Assembly (NCBI RefSeq): GCF_000224145.3
Contig: NC_020174.2
Coordinates: forward strand, 6,059,106 to 6,123,105
DNA: 64,000 nucleotides
Reading direction: 5' to 3'
DNA from: Ciona intestinalis
Lineage: Eukaryota; Chordata; Ascidiacea; Phlebobranchia; Cionidae
The position numbers and the translations under genes were made by a program. Below the pieces are notes generated by a model. That model did not search any database. It saw only the letters and a list, made by a program, of their open reading frames with translations, and was not told the origin of the DNA. Shown here in pieces: positions 37,166 through 49,200 of the stretch; within the stretch, counting starts at the first letter, position 1, and the number at the start of each line of letters is the position of its first letter.

Positions 37166-37810
37166 GCCCGCACATAATCCGCCACAAAACGTGCTGTTAG
37201 CAAACGCCATATGTCAACTCATTGTTGTTTTTTTCATTGCCCGAATAAATGTGACAGTGTTGGATCCAACATGGTCGTAAATGGCTTTGCTACGCGTTGT
37301 AAACGTCCGTACATCCGGTACTTTACCCGCTGAATTGTTCGCTATATTATAATCTGTCGTAAAAATACATTTAGGTTCGAAATAAACCCGACATCTGGGT
37401 CGGCCGCTGTTTTATACCGAAAATACAGAACCCAATTAAACTCGACAATATTTTTTTAGTTTATTTATATTATTTATAATTTTTGTGACGTTATTTTTAG
37501 ATTTAAATTTCAAACAAAGCCGTATTGTTATTGTCAATCAAACATTCATAGAGCTCGTGGTATAATTAAAGCAACCGTGCTGCACTGTATTTTGTGCAGC
37601 TGCCTCTTCTCAATTCAACCCATAGCTCAGAGTGCTGGCATATATAACAGGCGTCCAATCAATAGGCCTTATTTATATGAGGTCCTTAAGCCCTAGAATT
37701 GAGGCCAGATTTGGCCCATTACCCCAACACCCAGACTGCTTTTTAGATTCGTCAGAAATAAATGTGGACCGTTGTGTGACTTCGTCACGTACGCCAGTAA
37801 AAATAAATAT

Positions 37811-37990
37811 ACAGTATAAAGGTGGGGAAGATGGGAAACCTTTTTATTTTTTTTCTCGTTCCATTTGGTATTAAGCAAAGAACATTTCAAGAATTATAAA
37901 CCGTATGGCCACGACTCCCACGAGCCGTTGTTAATTGTCTAAAATGTACTAAAGGTATCCCATCTTACCCCACAGTAATACTATATATAT
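37811..37990 (+). mobile_element. MITE family A copy 8, both ends intact
   Basis: Left ACAGTATAAAGGTGGGGAAG ATGGGA; right GGTATCCCATCTTACCCCAC AGTAATACTATA. The core lacks the AACACGATCAGGATATTTGG segment. Confidence 0.8.
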
Positions 37991-38974
37991 ATCAAAACCA
38001 ATTTTACGTTAAAATCGTGTTCGCATGACGAAGCAACCACGTAAAGATCTTCTGATATATTGGTTGTTCAATGATAACCACCGAAACAAACAATATATTT
38101 TTTGGCTTTGGCCTATGGCATTATCATAAATCAATCTACATGTTTACATGCAAACTCCCACGTTCTAACAATTTTAACTTTAAAATAGCTTACATAGTCA
38201 CCAGGCATATGAGTAACGCTAAGGGGCAACCTGCAACAAGTACGTCATACATTGCGATTAAAATCAATACGCATGATGCAAAAATGATTTTAATGAAACT
38301 GGGACTTGCCGCAAGCAAAGCTATCATTTTAATCATTGACGTAATACCAGTTCACCTATGATTCATGCACCCTGATGCATGATAGGCTACGGGACCAAAA
38401 AAGGTCAAACTTTATTTCGGCAGTAAACAACCTAAAGCTGCTGTTTTTGAAATGCTGTTTCGTCGTGGGAATTTTTGCATTCGGAACAAAGAATTTCCTT
38501 CTATGGAAAATATTTTATCCGCTCGATGGCGCAATTGTACTGGTATTTCGTAAAACTAGGTGATCGAAAAAAAAATAGATTGTTGTTTTTGGGATTTAAC
38601 TCAATAGCCTTTCATTTTACTTTTTTTAATTCTTAGACCAATATTATTACTAACGAGTATAATAAATATCGATTCGCTTTATTTACGCGTATATAGTTCA
38701 CCATTTGTCCGGTGCAACAACCATGTTGTTTTGCCGTTGATTCTCTTCTCTTTGTTTTTTAATAAAATGAAAGTCGCTTTCGTTTTAAATCGATAAATTA
38801 TGATTTCCTTCGTATCTTAATATTACTTGAATAATGTACAATCGTTTTTGATCTAACTGTCCGCATTATAACTTAAGTTAAGATTGAGATATACCATCAT
38901 AAAACGTAGGCCTCTTGTACATATATTTCGTCCTGAATATTTAATTTAAAAAAAACAAAAATTATTAACGTACA

Positions 38975-39075
38975 AAGCCACATACGTGGTAACCCATAGG
39001 CGTGAAACATAAAACCGTAATATGACGACTCTCGTTGCCCGCCACGCGAGAATAAACATGTTTTGTTTAATCATT
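38975..39075 (+). repeat. Family B repeat, internally deleted
   Basis: CATACGTGGTAACCCATAGG, TATGACGACTCTCGTTGCCC and CGCGAGAATAAACATG are present; the CGAGGTGTATG segment is lost. Confidence 0.6.
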
Positions 39076-40180
39076 CAAAGTGTCGGAGCGATTTTCAGAG
39101 CACAAGCAGTACGTGTAACACTTTGATTACAAACAGGTTTGGTATTCATGTTAATCGTACCTCCTGTAAACCATATCATACTGGACGTAATATATTTTTT
39201 AATCTGATATAAATTTCCCTTCAAAAATTAACTGTCTCTACTTCTCTAAAAGTACAAATTCATTACGCCTACATAGCATACCTCACGGCTCATGTAATAC
39301 ACCTCGCGCCTAAGGTATGACTGTCGCTGTTATGACAGCCGTCATTTAATCTACAACTGCCGAAAGACACTTCTCTATATACACTTAACCGCGCATTAAA
39401 GCGACATCCGTATGCAGTCACCGCCGAGTTTAGTTTCACTCTACGACGTTATTAGGTCCCTAGTATTTGTAAAGTCACAACGCGAGATTCCCGAATTCCC
39501 AGCGGGTCGTCTTGCCTCTGTAAACGATACGGTATAAACTGTCCGGCAATCGCCATTTTGAAACTTCAAGCGGGAAAAAGTAATTAAAGTGTGACTCGTT
39601 TTACTTTGACTAATGATATAGACAATATGTTAAATACTTGCTTTATCGTTTCCAATGCAGTTTCATTAAACAGTAAGAATATATATAGATATCTTGTCAT
39701 CACTATTAAATTGGGGTCGCAACGTCTATAACTATAGAAGTGGCAAAACTGGCAAGGGTTTTATTAAACCGAACACCTATCTTCATGTTATTTACTTTAA
39801 TGACGTTGGATGCACAATTTATCATCAAATGGCAGCAACAACGTCACAATGCAACCTGGTTTAACAGCTGTCTTCGTCCGCGTGCTTGTTGATTAAAATT
39901 CCAAAAATATATTTTAAATTATTTTTTATGAAGGTGTGTCGCATAAAAAATCGGCAAATTTTAAATTTGTATTTTTCAAACAGCTGGTTTTCGCTTTATA
40001 AACGCTATTGGTAAATTGCATGGGTAATATCTATATGCGATGACGTAGATGGTGGTCTTTTTGACAAAAAGTCAATTTTGTTTACGTCATATTTACGTAA
40101 TAGTAGTGTGGGGTCCGATTAAATTTCGTGATGGTGGTTTCAAAAAGGTCATTTGCTAGCTGTATTGTAAAATACGTGGT

Positions 40181-40345
40181 ATACCACTGTGGGGTAAGAT
40201 GGGATACCGTTAACACCTAAATCCTATATTTTCTGATCATGTTTTAAACAATTAACAACGCTTTTTTAGGCCCGTGGGGCTGTGGTGGTATAACTCTGTA
40301 AACATTCTTCGTTTACTACCAAATTGGATAAAAATGGAATAAAAA
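40181..40345 (-). mobile_element. MITE family A copy 9 (reverse, truncated)
   Basis: CCACTGTGGGGTAAGATGGG starts the copy; it runs through TTTTAAACAATTAACAACGC to ACTACCAAATTGGATAAAAA, where it is cut off. Confidence 0.75.
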
Positions 40346-40391
40346 GCCAAACCAAACCGACTCAAGCCTATACTATACATTGTAACAGCTG

Positions 40392-40590
40392 TTATATAGT
40401 AGGGTGGGGAAGACGGGACACTTGTAGCACATATTATCCAAATATCCTGATCGTGTTTTAAACAATTAACAACGGTTTATGGGAGTCGTGAGGATACAGT
40501 TTTATAATTATTTAAATGTTCTTTGTTTACCGCCAAATGGGACGAAAAATTAGAATGAAAACATGTCCCATCTTTCCCACCCTAATATAT
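40392..40590 (-). mobile_element. MITE family A copy 10
   Basis: The core runs in reverse (CCTGATCGTGTTTTAAACAA before AGTCGTGAGGATACAG). The ends are TAGTAGGGTGGGGAAGACGG and CATGTCCCATCTTTCCCACC. It sits only about 50 bp from copy 9, suggesting insertion clustering. Confidence 0.8.
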
Positions 40591-41380
40591 GTTGGAACTA
40601 TTATATTCCAAACATAGTTGTTTATTCCCATGTCTAACTTGACATTGTGGGCCTTATACAGGTTTGCTTATTATGGGCGTAGTTGTCGTACACGGTTTGC
40701 TTGTATACGAACTTGGACCGTTGTTCAAGATATGACCTCTAACTACATTTAGGTCACTTTTCGCCATTATACTGTTTGGGCTATTGTTGTTTTGTTTGGG
40801 AGCACATATAGTTCTGTGTATATCCTACCGGTAATCTTTCGATTGTGTATATACTGCAGTATTCTAGAGAGTGACACGGACCCCAAGGCAGAGCAAAACT
40901 TGTTTTATTTATACAAAAGCGCTCGCCCTCTTTCGAAAACGAAAAGTTACACAGCATGTACTTTTACCCACTGTAGCTAATATACAAACATTCATAACTA
41001 AATGTACGACTGCTGTAAAGTAATTTTCATGAAAAAAACTTACAAAAAAATAAAAAACACCATTATTTTTTTGTTTTTATTTTTATTTCTAATCATTTGT
41101 GGTTTATCATACATATCATACAAAGGCGTCATTGGTGCAAATCGTGAGTATGTCTATTTTTAGTTGGAGTTTTCCGTAATAAAGATGAAACTACTTACAA
41201 GATATAGTTTGTGGTTTAACATTTAAATTACGCGACCGGTTTACGCCTTACACGGTCACATTGTAAGAAAGTGATCGCAGCGTTTCAAAACGTTGAACAT
41301 TTTACAAGAACTTGCAAAAGATCAAAACATCGCAGTTTTTGTAATTTAAAAACGTTGTAGTGCGTATCGTTTGTAAACAT

Positions 41381-41512
41381 ATTGGATGGGGAAGATGGGA
41401 GTCGTGAGGATACGGTTTTATAATTCTTTGAATGCTTTTTTTGTTTACTACCAAATGGGACGAGAAAACATAGTAAAAAGTTGTCCCATCTTTCCCCCAC
41501 CCTACTACACAC
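41381..41512 (-). mobile_element. MITE family A copy 11, short internal-deletion form
   Basis: TTGGATGGGGAAGATGGGAG to GTTGTCCCATCTTTCCCCCA keeps both termini but only about 130 bp in total. Confidence 0.75.
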
Positions 41513-42439
41513 CGATTTATGAGACATTTAGATTTAGTTTATTGACCCATTTTGTTATGTGTGGGTAAGCTTATCAATGAATATCTGGCCATCAGGGGTG
41601 GTATAACACGGCACAATGCTAAGTTGATCTATGGGCCGCCTGTGGTTTATCGGCTGCGATTCTTGAAACGTTAAAGAGATATACTACCACGTTAATTGGG
41701 TAGTTATTATATATAATCTACCTTCAAATATAGCAGGCTACGTTACTGCATGTCGTACACATTAGAAAGACGCGTGCTATGACACATTTTATTGCGGTTC
41801 GACCGAGTTCAACACCGTTGGTGCGCCTAACTCTAAACGTAAGTTGTGGGTGCAAGTTTACGAGCACGATAATGCCGTAACGCTATGTACAGATTTCGAT
41901 GCAAGTCCTTTGTCTTTAATCGACTGCCGTTATTCAGTTTATAACGAGTTCGGTTGACGTGAATGCTTTCGATAAAATGGTGCAGACAGTCACCGCGTAA
42001 GAATGCATTGTTAGCTACGGAGATGCACGAAAACAAAATCCAGCGAATGAAATTAATTGGCACCTAATTTTTTCCGTGCCAAGTCTGGTGTGCGGGGAAT
42101 AGTAGCGGCTGATGTATAGTAAGCGGGCATTATAATGTTGACGGTTGAATTTCTGGGAACTCTACTGCATTTAGTTGATTTCACTTGCAAATTGCACGGC
42201 ACTTACTTCCTTAAAATGAAAGGATTACCGTTTGCGGCGCAATTACGTATTAAGTGCTACACCATATACTCTGCACTTGCATTTCCCCAAAGCACTCTTA
42301 TGTTTCGTGAAAGAATACACGACAATTATCGACTTTCAACGGGCGCATGTGTATCCTGTCATCTCCAAGCGACGTTGCAGCTCTTACACCGTGCTGTATC
42401 ATTAACATGTATTTTCTCAATTGCCCTGAAGGACTGAGA

Positions 42440-42600
42440 GCGATGTTATCGTTACCTGGTCGGTGCTCACTGCGAGAGCGGTGCCGTCCGCGGCGGCGCA
42501 AAACTTTTTGCTGGCTTCCCACCGCTGCCTTTTTCCTTTTCTGCGCCGCCGGATTTTACGTTACAATTCCTAGAATTCGCGCCGTCGAGTAATCGCCGGT
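42440..42600 (+). promoter_or_regulatory. GC-rich promoter-like block upstream of the Crypton-derived gene
   Basis: A CpG-dense stretch (CGAGAGCGGTGCCGTCCGCG, then CTGCGCCGCCGG) lies about 700 bp before the first coding exon. This fits a promoter or 5' UTR. No TATA or initiator is defensible. Confidence 0.3.
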
Positions 42601-43227
42601 AGATATTACTTAGACTGGCCATTCGTCCCACGCACGTTGCAGAGTGCAGGTGTTTTGAAGTGCAGTTGAAAAACGTAAAGTCGCGTTGCTATACGGCTTC
42701 AAACCAGAAACTTATTTTAATAATAATTTATATTAACGAAATATTGCGTCGTAGAGTTAGGGCCAATGCTTCTTAGTGCGTTGAGATTTAGTTGTAATAC
42801 AGTGGTTGTGAGAAGTAACCGTCGAAATTTATTTTAAGCTAAAACCGCTTCTTATCGGTTAACGGTATCTTGTTTCGCCAACAACTTGCACGGGGTCGCA
42901 CCGTCAGCGAGGGAGTTTACGCACATAAAGATTAAAATATTTAAAGATTTTGAAACGTGTGTATCTGGCGTGGCTTCCACCGTACGTAACAGATACATTA
43001 CTTACGTAAAAAGTAACTTTTGATATGTTTTCCTTTTGAAATTTTATTTTTGCTGAAAATATTGCAGATTGTTTACGTTGCATTGGTCGTAACGCACTTG
43101 TTAGCGAAATGCGTTGCTAATAATAATAACTGCAGTTGCCACACGTTTAGAGAAGCGCCTGCAATCTAAGATCAGCTGATCGGCGGGCAAAGCACAGAGA
43201 ACGTTGGAACAATCACGTTCTCGCGAA

Positions 43228-46200
43228 ATGCACGGCGAGCATGCTATGAGGAGTGAGCCAAAGGCTGCTGCTGGCATGGAAGCGCCAGGGAAGCAGAACA
43301 TTTGCGATAAAGCTGGTGTAGAAACGACAGGCCATTTGTCACCCAACTGTGCAGCTATGTATTGCAATCCTCAAAGGGTCGGAGAAAAGCAGAAGCTGCC
43401 AGGACCAGGAAACTTGATTGGGAGTTATAATTATCCAACCTACAACAGCAAACCGGGTAGGGGCCTTTCCTTCGATTCGGATAACGGGTTCGCCACTGAA
43501 CAAACAGGTAGGAACTTAATGTTTCTGGCACCGATAAATACTTAACTTCTCGTTTTTCTGGAAATGTTTTGGTCGGCGTATTAGTCATATCAGTAAGAAA
43601 CCTTCGAGAGCGTTACCTGGTAGCGCCGAGTGTAGGAATCCAGTTCCGCCCCGGGAAACGCGCTGTGGTGGCACGGATGTCACAATTTGTTTATCTGTCG
43701 TAGTTAGTTTCTGGAATCACCATGTCGATGGTCGCAATGTTGCCGTATTTGGCGTATTTGGCGGATAATCAGTTTATCGCTAAGTGATCTCCCCAATATA
43801 TGACGTCGATTATAACCGTGGTAATGCTTAAACCAACGCATAATTCTGGGAACGCGTGTCATGGTACACAAATTCAAGTTTTCAGGGACAGTGTTAGAGT
43901 CTGGCTTTCATTATAGCAGGTGTGAACTCGTTTATTTTGGCCAAATTTGACACGATTTCGGTTGTGTTTTGCTAAACGTGCGCCTATTATGATATCCGCC
44001 ATGATGATATAGAAGCCGGACTTAGTTCAACCATAGTGATTAACGAAGGAAATCTATCAATTCTCCCACCACTTCAATAGCACAGCGCATAATATACGGC
44101 AAACCCCTTGACGTCATATAGGCAAAGGTCAATGCGGTTCCTTACCGCAGCTACGAACAATATTTTATAAGAAAGATTTTTTTTCACCGCAAATGATTCC
44201 AAACCACGGAGTTTGTAAGCGCGATAAAAGCCGCTAAAATTCCAATATATTTTTGGTTGATTGTGCAAGGAATTGTTTGAAATACTTTAACCTTTACAAT
44301 GGGTCATGTTACCTATATATTACGTATTAGATTCCCATATAAACTGTGTAAACATTTTCTAAAATTCAGAGATAAATAATTTTCGAAAATCCAGAATTGA
44401 GTTCGAATATTCAGACGACCCCGATGTCGAAGGTCGGTCAGCTTCAGCAAGTCCATCATCAGACGTCTGGCTTATGTAATGTGCCTCGAGGTGGGTCATT
44501 ATTAATTCTACTCGTTTTATTGTAAGCTCGTAAACGTGATTTTAGGATACTAGGAATTATGCAATTTAGCGTAAGGCTTTGCATAACTTTTTGTATTGTA
44601 AAAACATATTGTCAAAGCGTTGCAGCAGATGCATTGTATATGCGTGGGTTTTGTGCAATTACAGCTGTGTTTTGATCCATATATGGTAGCGTTTGTGTTT
44701 ATTTTTTTGTAAGGTACAAAAAAACGACGAAATATTTTCTTTTTAAAAAATAAAAATTGATACTTTTCTATTTTGAAAAATAAACGAAATAATTTTCTTA
44801 ACATTTTAGAAATGTTAGGCGATTTTCAGCATCAAATGCAAAGACTGCCAACGACAAACGCGCTCTCCCCACTATTCAACCCAGAAGGAAACATTTTTGA
44901 CGAAAGTTTTGACTTCGAAGACTTTATGTTCGGGCAGAGCGCTGGGGACGCCACTGTTAACCAGTTTGAACTTGTAGCAAACGGAGCCGATCTCAACTTC
45001 AACTGTGACAGCGGCAGATCGTCCAGTCAATCCTCGGCCGATAACAACACTCAGGCAAAAATCGAGAGAGATTTGGTGGACGAGGAGCAACTTTTCCGTA
45101 CATTGTCCGCCGCAAGCAGTGGTGAAGCGGAACCAGAGAACCAAATAAACTCAAGCGAAATGAACAACTTTGTCCACCCAACTTCGAAGGAGGAACAAAC
45201 CGATAAAGAAGCCCTAAACCGGGAGAGAGGGTACAGCTTAAGTAACGACAGTGGGGTGGAAGGCTGTAGTTACTTAGACGCAGCGTTTACAACCTCAAAA
45301 TCTCAGGATTCAGTCTCAATCCACTTGCCCGACGTTTCCACGTTCAAACCGACTTTACCACAAATTACTCAAACACCCGACTCTCTAAGTGCAATCCAAA
45401 GCCATCACCAAAACTCCCATGTCCAACATACAACAGCCTCAAAAACGAACCGAATCACCACGAACTCCAGCTCTAATGAAGATTCTGGCTCTTACAAATC
45501 CGCATCTTCGGAAGATTTTAGGGCGAACGAGAGGACGGAGAGCAGAGACACTGACATCGGAGAAGAGGACGTTTACGGCGGAGGAGAGACCTTCGGAGCA
45601 ACTGCGTATCCTAACCACCCGTTTAGCTTAGACGTGAAAAACGCCAGCAAGAAAACTGCGTACAACGAGAAGTGGGGAGTCAAAGTACTTAAAGGTTGGT
45701 CTTGTTAATTTGGTTGCGGATATTGGTATTGCTTGCGGGTGGGGCAGTTTATTTGCACGGATACGCTTGTTATGTTTGAAATTAAAACTGCCACAAATTC
45801 GTGATATCGCGTCTTAACTGATGCTAAATAGCACGCCGTGTATTTTCGTAATAATGCAGTAGTAATATCGTAAGCAAAACCACAAGAATTTCGCATGTTG
45901 TTTAAAGTTCTTGGTACAGATTTGCGCGATACACACCCCACAACCATTTCCGCGTAAGTTAAACAGGTTATTCCGCCTCCGTAACGTAAGAAAGCGAATT
46001 ACCTCCGCTTATATAATGGCGTAAGTAACGTAAACAAAAGCTCGCTTCAAATTACTTGGCCAATCCACCTGCAGCACAACAATTTGCAAACAAACGTTAA
46101 AGGTCGCCGTGCAATTATTTGTTAGAAAGTCTTTAGAAGTTTGACGTTGGACGAGAGGTTATGTTTCTTGCTTGCGGTTCGTTAATGTAAACCTTCCACT

Positions 46201-49200
46201 TACCGCGCTTTGCACGCAAAAGTGGAGCAGGATCACGGACGAAGATCGGCCACAGATAATGGTCATGTCTGCTTACCACATAAGCAGTACGTTAATAATA
46301 TTCCGTAACGTTATACACGTCGGGTTTTGGTACATCACTTCTGCAAAGGCGGTGAACAAATAGCGGTCTCATTATTGTGTCAGATCCCCAAATTGTGGTT
46401 CATGGGTAATCCGAAACAGCGCTAACAGTTCGCCTGCAAAAATATACTCCGTCAAATTATGGTTATTTCTGTAAGCTTTACAACCGTTGTCTGCAAAGTG
46501 TTGTTTTGCTTTGGAGGATTGTTTTGATTCGTAAACTTAATCGCGATTTTACCACATTCATTCGTATTGAAACTTTCGAATCAACGCCGGTAATTAAGAA
46601 ACAATAATCCTTGAAAGCCATCAATGCAACGTGAGCAAGTACTGCAGTTTAGAAGCGTCCTTTCGCCTTGCAATAATTAGGCGATGTTAAAAGCGCCGGC
46701 GGCTTGCGAATTTATATTAACTACATCGGCAATGATCAGACGACCTGTTTTGATTTGTAGTGACGTTAATTGCGGGTTTACGTCACATAAACGACTGCTA
46801 ACTCCCCACAAACAAATTCCCGCTATAAGATGTAAAAACCCCAACATAAATATTGAGGTTGTAATTAAATATTGTAGGTTGGGGCAAGATGGTTCATTTT
46901 TTTCATTTTGTTTTATTGTCTCATGTAGGAAACAAAGGTACATTTACAGAATTGTAGAACCGTAATCTCACGACTTAAAATTATTTTGCCTAATTTGTAA
47001 AAACACGATTAGAAAATATTGGATATTATATATGCTAACAGTATCCATCTTACCCCATGTGTAAGCAGTTTTACAAGTCGAATACATTGCATAACTTGCA
47101 CCTTTACAATTACGGTCCGGTAAAACAAAAGTTGAACGGCGATATAGCTTTACGCATTTCGACGTAGTAGGCAATATACGTGCAGTTACCATTTTCCGAG
47201 AAAATCCTTTTAAATGTGTAAGCAAGCGTCCGAAACGTCGCTCGGGGCTTTGGCGCAAAGTAGACGTCGGAAACAACTGTCCATGTACCATGCCATCCAT
47301 CAACGTTATTGGGGCGACAATCCCTCGCTTTCTAATTGACCATTCCCGGCGCCGGTCGCTACTTTTGAGTTTGACTTTGACTCGCAAATAACACGTTAGT
47401 TTAAACACCGCGCGTGGTTGCTTTCTAACCTACAAAGTGGAGATTATACACCAGGGGCGCCTCCGTGGGAATTACACGCCCTGAAATACTTGTTTTAACC
47501 ATTCATGTTTACCAAGCTTCGATGTTATAACCTGTGACCTAAATTTTCGTTTTTTTATTTTTTTACATACATCCACCTTTTAATGGTTGAATATACCAGA
47601 TCCAGCGCATGCGCAGTTTAAAAGTTTCTTGTTTATCTCTTTAAATAACCAGTAGGGTGGGCTAATATAAGACATCATGTTTTCATGCTGTTTAATCGCC
47701 TACTTGGTAGTCCAAAAAGAATATTCAAATCTTATACAGCCGTGTTATCACGACTTTAGAAAAGTTGTTAACTGTTTAAAACACAATGAAATATACGGGT
47801 CATTATGTGCTTAAGGTATCCCATCTCACCCCACAGTACTATAAATTTGTTTTCGCTACTATTTCTTCGCACACCTAATTTTAAAATAAGCTGCAAATAG
47901 ATGTACTGTAGACAATGTAAGCACTCCCCACTGAACTATGTCGCGGGACATGTTATAGCAAGTAAGTAATGCAAAACAATTGAGAAATTCTCCTTTACAG
48001 CCTGGTGCGTGGAAGCGAACATTGGTGGGGACTTCGAGCGCTTGGGCGCCGATGAACTAAACCAACTGTTGGCAAGATTTTGGTCCGAAGTTCGCAAGTC
48101 GAACGGAGATTATTACGGAAGGAACAGTCTGTTCAATCTGCGCGCAATGATCAATAAACATTTGAAAGGAAAACCATACTGCGTGACTTTCGACATTGTA
48201 ACTGATGATAGATTCAGGTAGTGATGTGATCTAATATACATTTCAAACCCAATGCTCTTGTCTGTATATCTACGGTGCGATGGGCCGTCTAAGTATTACA
48301 AACTGCGCCCGTTACGGCATCGAATGGCGATTTAAAATATTAATTTTCATAAAAGGACCTCGAATGAGAGACTTGAAGAACAACTAAAAATATTGAAAGG
48401 CATCGGACGAACCATCACACACAAGCAACCGATATCTATCGGCGACCTGAGAAAAATGTACGATTCCGGGGTTCTTGGTACTTCCAATCCTTTGGCTCTA
48501 CTTCGAAAGGTAAACCAGCTTAATATAGTACAGTGGGGTAAGATGGGATACCGTTCGTACCCAAATATTTCCTAATCGTGTTTTGAACAATTACAAATGT
48601 AAGTCTGTAAATATTCTTCGAATTTTACGAGAAAAGAGAACGAAATCCACCTACTAGACAATTCCCACAAGAATAAATAGTTTTTTATTTATCTTAAAAA
48701 AACGTTGCACGGGTATTAAGTACTTGAGTAAAGGTGTTACATCTTATTTTCTATGTCACAAAAAGTCTAATAGTTTAGGTTGTAGATAGTTAGAACAAAC
48801 TATATATGTATATTGTTTCGCAGGTTTGGTTCGAGGTGACGCTGCATTTCTGTCACAAGGGTTCAGAATCGCAGGAGAAACTCCGTAAAGACTCGTTCGA
48901 TATTTTCCACGACCACAATGGTCGAAGGTACATTGCAAGAACCGCCCCTACCGATGCCGACGAGGTATATTGAATGAAAGAATAAGTGAATGGATGTATA
49001 ACTTATACGTTATCCTTGCGTGGCAGGAAAACGACAAGCGTTATAACACGGGTGTTTTGTTTCATACATCTCGTGTCCGCTTAAGAATTTACTTTTTTCC
49101 TATAATATTTAGCTCAAAAATATTAGCAGCAAAAGAGTTAAAGTTGTTTAGTTTAAAATACCTCCAATAACATTAACGATATCGCCAAAGCTAATCTTAT

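Larger units (their letters stand above)
33902..43227. other. Gene-poor, repeat-bearing interval of about 9.3 kb
   Basis: No gene is supportable. The longer frames (for example 34771-35085 plus, 36226-36459 plus, 36778-37203 minus, 42135-42437 plus) lack recognisable motifs, start at non-ATG codons or run through repeats. The interval holds MITE family A copies, family B copies, a tandem CRE pair and, next to the following gene, a GC-rich promoter-like block. It contains the 5' flanks of two divergent genes (receptor minus, Crypton-derived gene plus), so long-range regulatory elements are likely. Confidence 0.5.

Noticed and set aside
36778..37203. 141-codon minus frame
   Set aside because: Part of it runs through a family B repeat, which has matching frames at other copies (for example 33590-33700, 63190-63280).
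42135..42437. 100-codon open frame (plus) before the Crypton-derived gene
   Set aside because: The composition looks non-coding and there is no phase-compatible donor to exon 43228; it is more likely promoter or UTR sequence.
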